NCBI GenBank assembly: GCA_964654285.1
Contig: CAZZJC010000029.1
Coordinates: 1 to 64,000, forward strand
Length of the DNA stretch: 64,000 nt
Source of the DNA: BJHQ01 sp964654285
Lineage (GTDB): Bacteria > Planctomycetota > UBA11346
Reading direction: 5' to 3'
Shown: positions 41,411 to 49,255 of the stretch, one piece after another
Numbering within the stretch: position 1 is the first letter of the stretch
How the letters are laid out: each line of letters begins with the position of its first letter
The notes under the pieces: generated by a model
Database searches by the model: none
What the model was told of the DNA's origin: nothing
The model's input: the letters and a program-made list of their open reading frames with translations, nothing else
Position numbers and translations under genes: made by a program

Positions 41411-41878
41411 ATGACACCGCTTAGCCGGCTTGACATCGGCCGTTGGCTGGCACCCGAGCGGGTCATCCGCTTCCCTGCCGGCACTCCGCGCCGCAATGCG
41501 GTGATGGAGCTCGCCACGGTCACCGTTCATGGCTGGGAGCTGGAACGGCAGCAGGCCTTCATCCAGGCCATCATCGACCGCGAAAATGTCGCCACCACCG
41601 CGATCGGCGGCGGCGCCGCCATTCCGCACGCCCGTCTGGCCGGACTGCCCGAGGCGCGGATCTCCCTCGGACTCTGCCCGGAAGGCCTGGAATGGACCGG
41701 CCCCGACCATCAGCCGGTGCGGATCATGACGTTGATCGCCACCCGCGACGAGGACCACGCCGAGCACCTGCGCATCCTCGCCGCCCTGGCGGGGCGCCTG
41801 CGCGATGCGATCCGCATCCAGCGCACCATCGCCGCGACCGACCCGCTCCAGGCCATCGCCCTGCTGGCGAATGGTTGA
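41411..41878 (+). CDS. PTS EIIA domain protein, second of two
   Basis: 155 residues. The motif is TTAIGGGAAIPHARLAGLPE with the active-site His, then RIMTLIATRDEDHAEHLRIL. Shorter N-terminal helix and different surface residues from the upstream EIIA, with which it shares the fold but only limited sequence. The two may receive phosphate from the same HPr-like donor or have separate regulatory targets. It ends just before the convergent fucosidase gene. Confidence 0.85.
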   Translation: MTPLSRLDIGRWLAPERVIRFPAGTPRRNAVMELATVTVHGWELERQQAFIQAIIDRENVATTAIGGGAAIPHARLAGLPEARISLGLCPEGLEWTGPDHQPVRIMTLIATRDEDHAEHLRILAALAGRLRDAIRIQRTIAATDPLQAIALLANG

Positions 41879-41902
41879 GCGTCCGACGAGCAGGGCGGCG
41901 GT

Positions 41903-43168
41903 TCAGGTCTCGATGCGCGCGATGCGCCAGACCAGCTGCGACCCGTAGGGGAACGGCGTCGCGTCGAAGCTGAGCCAGCCGCGCGCAATGTCCTGCTGGA
42001 AGGCGAGATCCCCGGCCGCGTCCGTCCAGGAGATGCGCTTCACCGCCGGCAGCGCACCCGTCACGGTGCGCAGGCCGGCGCCGCTTTCGCCCTGGTGCAG
42101 ATGGGTGTTGCCCTGGATCGGCAGGTTGCGGCAGAAATAGTAGAACGTGGCGCCGTGGCGCAGGACGAAATCCCCGTTGCGGCAGTCGAGGTCGGTCGGT
42201 TCCGCATCGTAGACCGCCTCCGGGCTGAGCGCGGTCCAGCGGCCGACCAGGGCGAGCAGCTCCGCCTCGTAGCCGGGCAGGGCGCCCTGCGCGGTCGGAC
42301 CGATGTTCATCAGGTAGTTCGCGCCGTAACGGCGGCAGGCGCAGATCCGGTCGATGACCTCGGCCGGACTCTTGTGCGAGAGGTCGCGGGCGCCGATGCC
42401 CCAGTGGCTGTTGATGGTGTCGCACATTTCGGCAGCGAGCCACTTCGGCTTGCCGGCGCGGTTCGGCCGGGTCGGCCGACCCTGCTCGAAGGTGCGCACG
42501 TCGACCTCCGGGTGGCCTTCGGCGCCCAACGCCCCGGTGCTGGAATTGTTGACGATGATGGTGTCCGGCTGCAAGCGTCGGATCAGGGCATACAGCGCGG
42601 ATTCCCGCCAATCGCGATCCTTGCGCGCCCAGTTGCCATCGAACCACAGGCCGTCGACGCGGCCGTAATGGGTGCAGAGCACCTCGACCGAGGCGTTGAG
42701 ATAGGCGAGGTAGGCGTCCCAGCGGCCGGGCGCGTCGAAGTCCGGATGCCACCAGTCGAGCGTCGTGTGGTAGAAGAACTTGCCCACGCCGTGGCGTTCG
42801 CAGGCGGCGGAGAACTCCTGCACCAGGTCGCGCTTCGCCGCGCTATGCGGTGCATCGTAGGTATTCAGTCCACGGGTGTCGTAGAGGCTGAATCCTTCGT
42901 GATGGCGGGTGGTCAGGCAGAGGTAGCGCACCCCGCCGGCCTTGGCGGTGCGCACCAGGCGATCGGCGTCGAAGTCGGCGGCGGTGAAGCTGTCGGCCAG
43001 CTTCGCATAGTCCTGGCGCAGATGCGGATGGTAGGTCCAGGCCCACTCGCCCTGGCCGAGCTGGGAATACAGCCCCCAATGCAGAAAAAGGCCGAATCCG
43101 CGGCGTTCGAAGGCGCGGATGCGGGGCAGAGGGACGGGAGAGGGAGCGGCCGCGACCGGAGTTGACAT
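41903..43168 (-). CDS. GH29 alpha-L-fucosidase
   Basis: 421 residues from ATG 43168 (MSTPVAAAPSPVPLPRIRAF). GFGLFLHWGLYSQLGQGEWA, YLCLTTRHHEGFSLYDTRGL, VDGLWFDGNWARKDRDW (the nucleophile Asp lies in WFDGN) and NYLMNIGPTAQGALP are the GH29 landmarks. It removes alpha-L-fucose from glycans. No signal peptide, so it is cytoplasmic. It is the third type of deoxy-sugar hydrolase in the window with the two GH78 enzymes. The frame is open to 44284 but that is antisense shadow. Confidence 0.92.
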   Translation of the reverse strand: MSTPVAAAPSPVPLPRIRAFERRGFGLFLHWGLYSQLGQGEWAWTYHPHLRQDYAKLADSFTAADFDADRLVRTAKAGGVRYLCLTTRHHEGFSLYDTRGLNTYDAPHSAAKRDLVQEFSAACERHGVGKFFYHTTLDWWHPDFDAPGRWDAYLAYLNASVEVLCTHYGRVDGLWFDGNWARKDRDWRESALYALIRRLQPDTIIVNNSSTGALGAEGHPEVDVRTFEQGRPTRPNRAGKPKWLAAEMCDTINSHWGIGARDLSHKSPAEVIDRICACRRYGANYLMNIGPTAQGALPGYEAELLALVGRWTALSPEAVYDAEPTDLDCRNGDFVLRHGATFYYFCRNLPIQGNTHLHQGESGAGLRTVTGALPAVKRISWTDAAGDLAFQQDIARGWLSFDATPFPYGSQLVWRIARIET

Positions 43169-43324
43169 GGGCGGGCACTCTGGGCCTCTGCCGCGGAAGG
43201 GAACTCCGGGCTGCGGCTGCCGGATCCCGAGCATGGGTCGCGAGCGGTTCATCCTCGGGCCGTTCCTGGGCGACGACCGGAATTGACTCCTCCAGCCAGA
43301 GCGGAACATGGCCCCATCGCTCCC

Positions 43325-44263
43325 ATGGCCGCCTACCATGTCACCCTCCACCGTTGTCCTGAAGAAGGGCGCGACCAGATAGCCGGGTTCCTGGGCAAGG
43401 CGTTCAGCCTCAAGGAATCCACCTGCGGGTCGATCGCCGCATCCACGCCCATCGTCCTCCTCAACAACCTGACCCGCGAGGAGGCCGCCGCCGCCTTCAT
43501 CCTGCTCAGCGGCCTGAGCCGGCTCGGAGCGGAAGTCGAGTTCACCACCGAGGACCGCGGCGACCTGCCCAAGATCGACTGGCCCAAGCGGCCGTTGCTG
43601 TTCAAGCGCGACCTGGCCGAGCACATCGCCGATCTCCAGATGACGGTGCGGGCCGGCAGCGCCTCGGTCTCGATCCTGGACCTGATCCAGAACCAGCTGC
43701 TCGACGGCATGCCGGGAACGGGCGGCGCCCTGCCGACGCCGCCCGGCACTCCCGTCGCGGATCCGACGCGGAATGAATTCCGCGGCATCCAGCTGCCCGA
43801 GATCACCCCGTTCTCGAATCCGGTCCTGCCGCCCAGCCCCCAGGAGGCGCAGGCGCCGGATCCGATGTCCCGTCTCAACGAGCTGTTCCCCGAGAACGAC
43901 AGCGGCTTCATCCCCAACAACCAGGACATCAGCAGCATCCTCAACCGTCTGCTGCCGGATGAACCGGCGGGAGCGCCGCCTGGCGGCGCCGGCACCCCGA
44001 TCGGAACGCCGATCAATGGCGCAGCCCCGCCGATGCCCGCAGGTTATGCCGTCTTCCTGGCCAAGATCGCGGACGAGGCCCGTCGCGCCAAGGCGGTGCC
44101 GCTCATCGCGGAACTCGCGAAGATCTCGACCGAGGAAGCCGAGGCCCTGTCGAAGAAGGTGATCATCCCGGTGCTCAAGGGCGTCAGCAAGGATGAGGCC
44201 GAGGCGGCGAAGCAGAAGTTCGCGAAGATCAGCATCCTGGCCCGCGTCAAAGCGCCCGAGTAG
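43325..44263 (+). CDS. protein with two bL12-like domains joined by a Pro-rich linker
   Basis: 312 residues from ATG 43325 (MAAYHVTLHRCPEEGRDQIA). The N-terminal 75 residues (VTLHRCPEEGRDQIAGFLGK, VLLNNLTREEAAAAFILLS, LSRLGAEVEF) and the C-terminal 75 (GYAVFLAKIADEARRAKAVP, ELAKISTEEAEALSKKVIIP, GVSKDEAEAAKQKFAKISIL) each follow the pattern of the C-terminal domain of ribosomal bL12, with the T/S-x-x-E-A repeat. Between them is a 150-residue linker rich in Pro, Asn and Ser (LPTPPGTPVADPTRNEFRG, NELFPENDSGFIPNNQ). Not a ribosomal gene: no rpl neighbours. Function unknown. The MITE copy begins four bases after the stop. Confidence 0.55.
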   Translation: MAAYHVTLHRCPEEGRDQIAGFLGKAFSLKESTCGSIAASTPIVLLNNLTREEAAAAFILLSGLSRLGAEVEFTTEDRGDLPKIDWPKRPLLFKRDLAEHIADLQMTVRAGSASVSILDLIQNQLLDGMPGTGGALPTPPGTPVADPTRNEFRGIQLPEITPFSNPVLPPSPQEAQAPDPMSRLNELFPENDSGFIPNNQDISSILNRLLPDEPAGAPPGGAGTPIGTPINGAAPPMPAGYAVFLAKIADEARRAKAVPLIAELAKISTEEAEALSKKVIIPVLKGVSKDEAEAAKQKFAKISILARVKAPE

Positions 44264-44267
44264 CTGT

Positions 44268-44369
44268 AAAAATCGCAATTGCACCCCATCTGCGGCGTTG
44301 GTCGTCAGTCATTGGGCGCTGCCCAACTCCTTATTCCCGCCTTGCCGATGGGGCGCACTTGCGATTTTT
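44268..44369 (-). mobile_element. 102-bp MITE-like element, copy B
   Basis: The ends AAAAATCGCAA and TTGCGATTTTT are inverted repeats of about 21 bp with the further CCCCA/TGGGG pairing. The interior matches copy A (58254-58355) in inverted orientation, including an internal TTGGGC-AGC-GCCCAA hairpin and ATGACTGACGACCAACGC. It lies between convergent genes, four bases after the bL12-like gene's stop and 27 before the purF stop. The A/T-rich ends with GC stems fit a bidirectional terminator. Confidence 0.9.
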
Positions 44370-44396
44370 GAGAAAACTCCTGTATCGCAGCTGGGC

Positions 44397-46316
44397 TCAA
44401 CGTTCGTAGGGCCGGCCGCCGCGCTTTTCCACAAAGTTGATCAGCGCCCGGTTGCAGACGCGGAAGCCGCCCGGGGTGGGGTAGTCGCCGGTGAAGTACC
44501 AGTCGCCGTTGTGGTTCGGGATGGCCCAGCGCAGGCCCTGCACGGTCTGGAAGACGACCTCGACCTCGCCATCCCACTCGACCCCGTCAGGCTTGACCAG
44601 CGCGGCGATGCGGCGGCTGATCTCCTCATCGCTGAAGGGGGCATAGATGGCCTTGACGTGGTTGACCGGGGCCGGGTTTGCGCGCGCCTCCTCCGCCTTG
44701 CAGGCGGCGTAGGCGTCGTCGATCACCTGCTTCATCCCGCGTTCGTGCAAGAGGGCCACCGCCGCCTCGAAGGCGATGAAGCGGCCGAGTTCGGACATGT
44801 CGATGCCGTAGCAGTCCGGGTAGCGGATCTGCGGCGCGCTCGACAGCACCACGATCTTCTTCGGCCCCAGGCGCGAGAGCATGCGCAGGATGCTGCGCCT
44901 GAGCGTCGTCCCGCGCACGATCGAATCGTCGATCACCACCAAGTTGTCGACCCCGGCGCGCAGCACGCCCCGGGTGACATCGTAGGCATGCGCGACGAGT
45001 TCACCGCGGCCGGCGTCGTCGGCGATGAAGGTGCGCAGCTTGGCGTCTTTCAGCGTGGCCTTTTCCTGCCACGGCCGCACCCCCAGGATCTCGCGCAAGG
45101 CGGCGGTGGTCAGGGTGCCGGATTCCTGCAGGCGCAGGATCTCGCGTTCCTTCCATTCCGCGAGCCAGGCCTCGATGCCTTCGATGAGGCCATAGTAGGC
45201 CGACTCGGCGGTGTTGGGGATGAAGCTGAACACCGTGTGTTCCAGCTCATGGTCGACCGCCTTGAGCGCCGCCGCCGCGAGTTCGCGCCCGAGCGCCTTG
45301 CGTTCGCGGTAGATGTCGGCGTCGTTGCCGCGCGAGAAATAGATGCGCTCGAAGGTGCAATGGCGCGGCGTCGCTGGCGGCAGCACCTCCTGCTCGCTCG
45401 CCTCGCCACGGTGGTTGATGATCAGGGCGCAGCCGGGGGTGACCTCGCGCACCGCCTCGGCCGGCACGTTGAAGCAGGTCATCAGGGCGACGCGTTCGCT
45501 CGCCACCGCCACCACCTCGTCGGTCTGGTACCACCAGCCGGGCCGGATGCCGTTGGGATCGCGCAGCGCGAACGAGGCGCCGTGGCCGACGCAGCCGATC
45601 ATGAAGTAGCCGCCGTCCCACGAGCGCACGGCGCGGCGCAGCACCCGCGCCAGGTTCAATTCATCCGCGATGCGGGCCATCATCTCGACGCCCTTGATGC
45701 CCTTGGCCTCCATCTGGCGGGTCAGCGCCTCGATCGCGTTGTCGAGGAAATGCCCGATCTTCTCCATCGCGGTGGCGGTGTCGGCATCGCCCACCGGATG
45801 CTGGCCGAGGTTGACCAGCATGTCGAACAGCTCCGGCGTGTTGGTCAGGTTGAAGTTGCCGGCCAGCGACAGCATCCGGCTCGGCCAGTTGCTCGCGCGC
45901 AGGTAGGGATGGCAGACCTCGACCCCGTTGCCGGAATGGGTGCCGTAGCGCAGGTGCCCGAGGTAGACCTCGCCCAGCCAGGGGGAGACGCGCTTGAGCG
46001 CCTCGGCGTCGCTGCCGTCGAGCGCATGGTCGCGCAGGGTGAGCTGGATGTCCTCGTGGATGCCGTGCCACATGCGGTCGAGGCAGTTGCCGCCGACTTC
46101 CCGCGCGCGCTGGTAGTACGCCTGCCCGAACGGCATGCCCTGGCGCAGGACGCCGACGCCGGCGCCGTCCTGGCCGCGGTTGCGCTGCTTTTCCATCAGC
46201 AGGTAGAGCTTGTTCAGGCCCCACAGGGCGGTGCCATGCTTTTCCCGGTAATGCGCCAGCGGCTTGGTCAGCCGCACGATGGCGACGCCGCATTCGTGCC
46301 CGATGGGGTCGCTCAT
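44397..46316 (-). CDS. purF: amidophosphoribosyltransferase-like protein
   Basis: 639 residues. The N-terminal glutaminase nucleophile is Cys9 (MSDPIGHECGVAIVRLTKPL), so a short propeptide is removed as in PurF. Glutamine site: LGHLRYGTHSGNGVEVCHPY, and GNFNLTNTPELF. The C-terminal phosphoribosyltransferase half has the PRPP loop VVIDDSIVRGTTLRRSILRM. It makes 5-phosphoribosylamine in purine synthesis. The long form resembles the type found in Bacteroidota/PVC bacteria. It is downstream of serS, 49 bp apart on the same strand. Confidence 0.9.
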   Translation of the reverse strand: MSDPIGHECGVAIVRLTKPLAHYREKHGTALWGLNKLYLLMEKQRNRGQDGAGVGVLRQGMPFGQAYYQRAREVGGNCLDRMWHGIHEDIQLTLRDHALDGSDAEALKRVSPWLGEVYLGHLRYGTHSGNGVEVCHPYLRASNWPSRMLSLAGNFNLTNTPELFDMLVNLGQHPVGDADTATAMEKIGHFLDNAIEALTRQMEAKGIKGVEMMARIADELNLARVLRRAVRSWDGGYFMIGCVGHGASFALRDPNGIRPGWWYQTDEVVAVASERVALMTCFNVPAEAVREVTPGCALIINHRGEASEQEVLPPATPRHCTFERIYFSRGNDADIYRERKALGRELAAAALKAVDHELEHTVFSFIPNTAESAYYGLIEGIEAWLAEWKEREILRLQESGTLTTAALREILGVRPWQEKATLKDAKLRTFIADDAGRGELVAHAYDVTRGVLRAGVDNLVVIDDSIVRGTTLRRSILRMLSRLGPKKIVVLSSAPQIRYPDCYGIDMSELGRFIAFEAAVALLHERGMKQVIDDAYAACKAEEARANPAPVNHVKAIYAPFSDEEISRRIAALVKPDGVEWDGEVEVVFQTVQGLRWAIPNHNGDWYFTGDYPTPGGFRVCNRALINFVEKRGGRPYER

Positions 46317-46365
46317 GGGGTCGTCCGCCGGGCTTTGCTGCTCAGGCCGCGTGGGCCGCTGACGA

Positions 46366-47640
46366 TCATTTCCTGATCCTGTCCAGACCGCCCAGGTACG
46401 GCCGCAGCACGGGCGGGATGGCCACGCTGCCGTCGGCCTGCTGGTAGGTTTCCAGGAGCGCGATCAGGCAGCGCGGCAGGGCCAGCGCGGAACCGTTGAG
46501 CGTATGCACGAACTGCGGTTTGCCGCCCTTGTCGCGGAAGCGCAGGTTGGCGCGGCGGGCCTGGAAGTCGGTGAAGGTCGAGCAGCTCGACACCTCCAGC
46601 CAGGCGTTGGCGCCCGGTGCCCAGACCTCCAGGTCGAAGGTGCGGGCCGAACCGAATCCCGTGTCACCGGTACACAGATCCAGCACCCGGTAATGCAGGC
46701 CCAACTGCTGCAACAGCCATTCCGCGTGGCCGCGCAGGGTCAGGAGATCGGCCTCCGACGTTTCCGGCCGGGTCAGCCAGACCACCTCGACCTTGTCGAA
46801 CTGGTGCACCCGGGTCATGCCCCGGGTGCCGACGCCGGCCGCGCCGGCCTCGCGGCGGAAGCACGGCGTGTGCGCGGTGTATTTGCGCGGCAGGGTCTCC
46901 GCATCCAGGATCTCGCCGGCGTGCAGGTTGGTGACCGGGACTTCAGCGGTGGGGATCAGCACCAGGTCATCGTCGCGGCAGGCGTAGAACTGGTCCCGGA
47001 ACTTGGGCAGCTGGCCGGTGCCGACCATCTGCTGCGTGTTCACCAGATAGGGCGGCGCCCACTCGGTATAGCCGTTCGTCAGCGTGTGGGTGTCGAGGAA
47101 CCAGCTGATCAAGGCGCGCGACAGGCGTGCTCCGGCGCCCTTGAGCGCGACGAAGCCCGAACCTGACAATTTCGCGGCGCGATCGAAGTCCATGATGTCG
47201 AGCGCCGGCGCGAGATCCCAGTGCGCCTTGGGCGTGAAGGGGAACTGCGGCTTCTCGCCCCAGGTCGCGCTGACCACGTTGGCGCCGGCATCGGCGCCCT
47301 TGGGCACCGAGGGCAGGCAGAGGTTCGGCAGGATGAGCAGCTTGTCGGTCAGCTGCCGTTCCAGCGCTTCGCGCTCGGCGTCGATCGCCTTCGCCTGGTC
47401 GCCGAGCTCGCGCGCCTTGGCCTTGGCGGCTTCCAGCGCCGCCGCGCCCTGCTTGGCCACGGCGCCGATCGCCTTCGAGGCCGCGTTGACCTCGGCGCGC
47501 AGACCTTCGGCTTTCACCTTGGATTCGCGCACTTTCGCGTCGAGCGCCAGGAGCGCATCGACGTCGATGGATTCGCCCCGATCCTGCCAGGCGTTGCGGA
47601 AGCGCTGGGGGTCAGCGCGGAGGGCGTTGAGGTCGATCAT
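46366..47640 (-). CDS. serS: seryl-tRNA synthetase
   Basis: 424 residues from ATG 47640 (MIDLNALRADPQRFRNAWQD). The N-terminal coiled-coil arm (AKVRESKVKAEGLRAEVNAA) holds the tRNA long variable arm. Class II motif 2 is TPCFRREAGAAGVGTRGMTR with FDKVEVVWL, and motif 3 contains LNGSALALPRCLIALLE. Adenylate signature TAEVPVTNLHAGEIL. The upstream frame to 48006 is not part of the gene. The gene is divergent from the NifX-like gene. Confidence 0.96.
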   Translation of the reverse strand: MIDLNALRADPQRFRNAWQDRGESIDVDALLALDAKVRESKVKAEGLRAEVNAASKAIGAVAKQGAAALEAAKAKARELGDQAKAIDAEREALERQLTDKLLILPNLCLPSVPKGADAGANVVSATWGEKPQFPFTPKAHWDLAPALDIMDFDRAAKLSGSGFVALKGAGARLSRALISWFLDTHTLTNGYTEWAPPYLVNTQQMVGTGQLPKFRDQFYACRDDDLVLIPTAEVPVTNLHAGEILDAETLPRKYTAHTPCFRREAGAAGVGTRGMTRVHQFDKVEVVWLTRPETSEADLLTLRGHAEWLLQQLGLHYRVLDLCTGDTGFGSARTFDLEVWAPGANAWLEVSSCSTFTDFQARRANLRFRDKGGKPQFVHTLNGSALALPRCLIALLETYQQADGSVAIPPVLRPYLGGLDRIRK

Positions 47641-47773
47641 GGGGAGCGCGGAGTTTAGGGCAGAGGTCGGCTGAGCAAGGGTACCAGCACGCCCGTCGCA
47701 GGCGCGGACGCCGCTGCCAGCCGGGGCCTGGATCCAGGCTTGCCGCGGGTCCGGCCAGGCCCAGCCTGCCTCC

Positions 47774-48202
47774 ATGCAGATCGCGCTCCTCACCGACGCC
47801 GGGGGGTTGACCCTCGCTCCGTTCCGTTCCGGTTCCCACATCGTCGTCGGCGAGGTCGTCTCGGGCCGCATCGGCGCCCGCCGCACCCTCGCGGCGCAGG
47901 CCGACGCCTGCTGCGAGACCCTGCGCGCCTCGGTCGCCGGCTGCCAGACCGTCCTCTGCACCGGCATCAGCGACAACAACGCGCGCGAGCTCGCTGCCGC
48001 CGGCATCGAGATCGTGGTCGTCGAGGGCGAACCCGCCCCTACGGTGGAGGAAGTCGTCGGGGCCTACGATCACGACGCCCTGCGCGCCGCCGCCTGCGGC
48101 GCGGACGGGGCCTGCGGTGAGGATGCAGGCTGCGGTGACCACGGATCCGACGCTGGCGGTTGCGGCGGGCACCAGGGCTGCTGCGGCCGGCACCAGCATT
48201 GA
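47774..48202 (+). CDS. NifX/NifB-C-like protein with Cys/His-rich tail
   Basis: 142 residues. Residues 1-105 form the dinitrogenase iron-molybdenum cofactor-biosynthesis domain (MQIALLTDAGGLTLAPFRSG, VVSGRIGARRTLAAQADACC, VLCTGISDNNARELAAAGIE). The last 35 residues are a metal-binding tail: eight Cys and four His in CGADGACGEDAGCGDHGS and GGCGGHQGCCGRHQH. No nitrogenase gene is near, so it probably carries or inserts a metal cluster in another enzyme. It converges on the ParA-like gene with 12 bases between stops. Confidence 0.8.
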   Translation: MQIALLTDAGGLTLAPFRSGSHIVVGEVVSGRIGARRTLAAQADACCETLRASVAGCQTVLCTGISDNNARELAAAGIEIVVVEGEPAPTVEEVVGAYDHDALRAAACGADGACGEDAGCGDHGSDAGGCGGHQGCCGRHQH

Positions 48203-48214
48203 CCACCGGGGATC

Positions 48215-48913
48215 TCACGTCGGCGCGAGGATCGGCTCCAGATCCTGATAGGTCCGGCGCAGCCACACCTTGACCCGTTGACGCTCCAGCAGCCCCAGCG
48301 CCCCAGGGCCGTCGCTGCGGTTGATGGCGGCCCAGAAGCTGGTGCTGTGCAGGTCGATCTTGCGCATCGACGCCTCGTGCAGGCGCTGGAGGTGGACCAC
48401 CTGCGCTCCCAGGTTCTTCGCGGTCTCGAGCTGCGGCGAGCCATCGACGTGGGCGAAGGTGCTGCCGCGTCCGTGATTGAGCACCACCACGTAGGACGCG
48501 CCCGGGCCGAAGGCCTCGACCACGTCTCCCAGGGTGGCGAGCGAATCCATGCTGTCATCACAGACGTGCCAGAACACGGCGCGATGCTGGTGTTCCGCGA
48601 GGATCTCGCTCATGCCCGAGGCGTCGCTCCAGGCTTTGAGCGGGCGCAGGGTCTGCGCCGCAAGATCGACCAGGGCATGCTTGCCGGGTTCCTCTGCCAG
48701 CTTTTCGACCACCCGGTCGAGGCTGGAGAAATCGTCGATCAGCACCGGTGCGGCGAAGTCCGCGTAGAAGCGGCGGAACGAGCCATGCGAACGATCGCTG
48801 TCGTAGCCGATGAACGGGATCTTGCGGTCGATCTGGTACTGCGCGACCACCCGCGCCAGCAGCGACTTGCCGACTCCGCCCTTTTCGCCGCCGATGAAAT
48901 GGAGATTCGCCAT
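48215..48913 (-). CDS. ParA/MinD-like P-loop ATPase
   Basis: 232 residues from ATG 48913 (MANLHFIGGEKGGVGKSLLA), with AAGGAT ahead. Deviant Walker A GEKGGVGKS, then DSDRSHGSFRRF, and PVLIDDFSSLDRVVEKLAEE. It is a ParA/MinD-superfamily ATPase of the plain 230-residue type found on plasmids and mobile DNA. No ParB or partner gene is adjacent, so its role is unclear. The downstream half has Trp/His-rich sequence (RAVFWHVCDDSMDSLATLGD) unlike ParA. Confidence 0.75.
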   Translation of the reverse strand: MANLHFIGGEKGGVGKSLLARVVAQYQIDRKIPFIGYDSDRSHGSFRRFYADFAAPVLIDDFSSLDRVVEKLAEEPGKHALVDLAAQTLRPLKAWSDASGMSEILAEHQHRAVFWHVCDDSMDSLATLGDVVEAFGPGASYVVVLNHGRGSTFAHVDGSPQLETAKNLGAQVVHLQRLHEASMRKIDLHSTSFWAAINRSDGPGALGLLERQRVKVWLRRTYQDLEPILAPT

Positions 48914-49217
48914 GCGGAGATCCTTATGCGCAGCAAACTGGACTCGCCAGGAAGGACGGCAACTGCTGCGTCGCGCACCATCGGCGTCTGGGCCATCAGG
49001 CGGTGCTTCCGGGTCGCATCGATCATCGGCGGAACCCTGGGCGGGATCCACCCACCGCTTCCTGGCCGCCCGGGCTGACCAGGCGAAGATCCGGAACCGG
49101 CCAGGGATCGCCCGAAATGCGGGACGGCAATCCCGTGTCATCGCGTTTCCATCTGCGCGAGCGCCGGCGCTGGATTGCGCATCCCATGCGAACGGCGGCA
49201 GGTTCGCGCGCTTTTCC

Positions 49218-49246
49218 TTGCCACGGTTCTGCTTCCGGGCTAAAAG
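49218..49246 (+). promoter_or_regulatory. candidate promoter of the sirohaem reductase gene
   Basis: TTGCCA and TAAAAG are spaced by 17 bp and end 10 bases ahead of the ATG at 49256, so the transcript would be almost leaderless. CGGGC-TAAAAG-GCCCG overlaps the -10 region as a short dyad (49236-49251) that could be an operator. The rest of 48914-49217 shows no gene. Confidence 0.35.
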
Positions 49247-49255
49247 GCCCGTCCC

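Noticed and set aside
44193..46376. 727-codon plus-strand ORF
   Set aside because: Antisense to purF; composition is Arg/Ala/Gly-rich without motifs.
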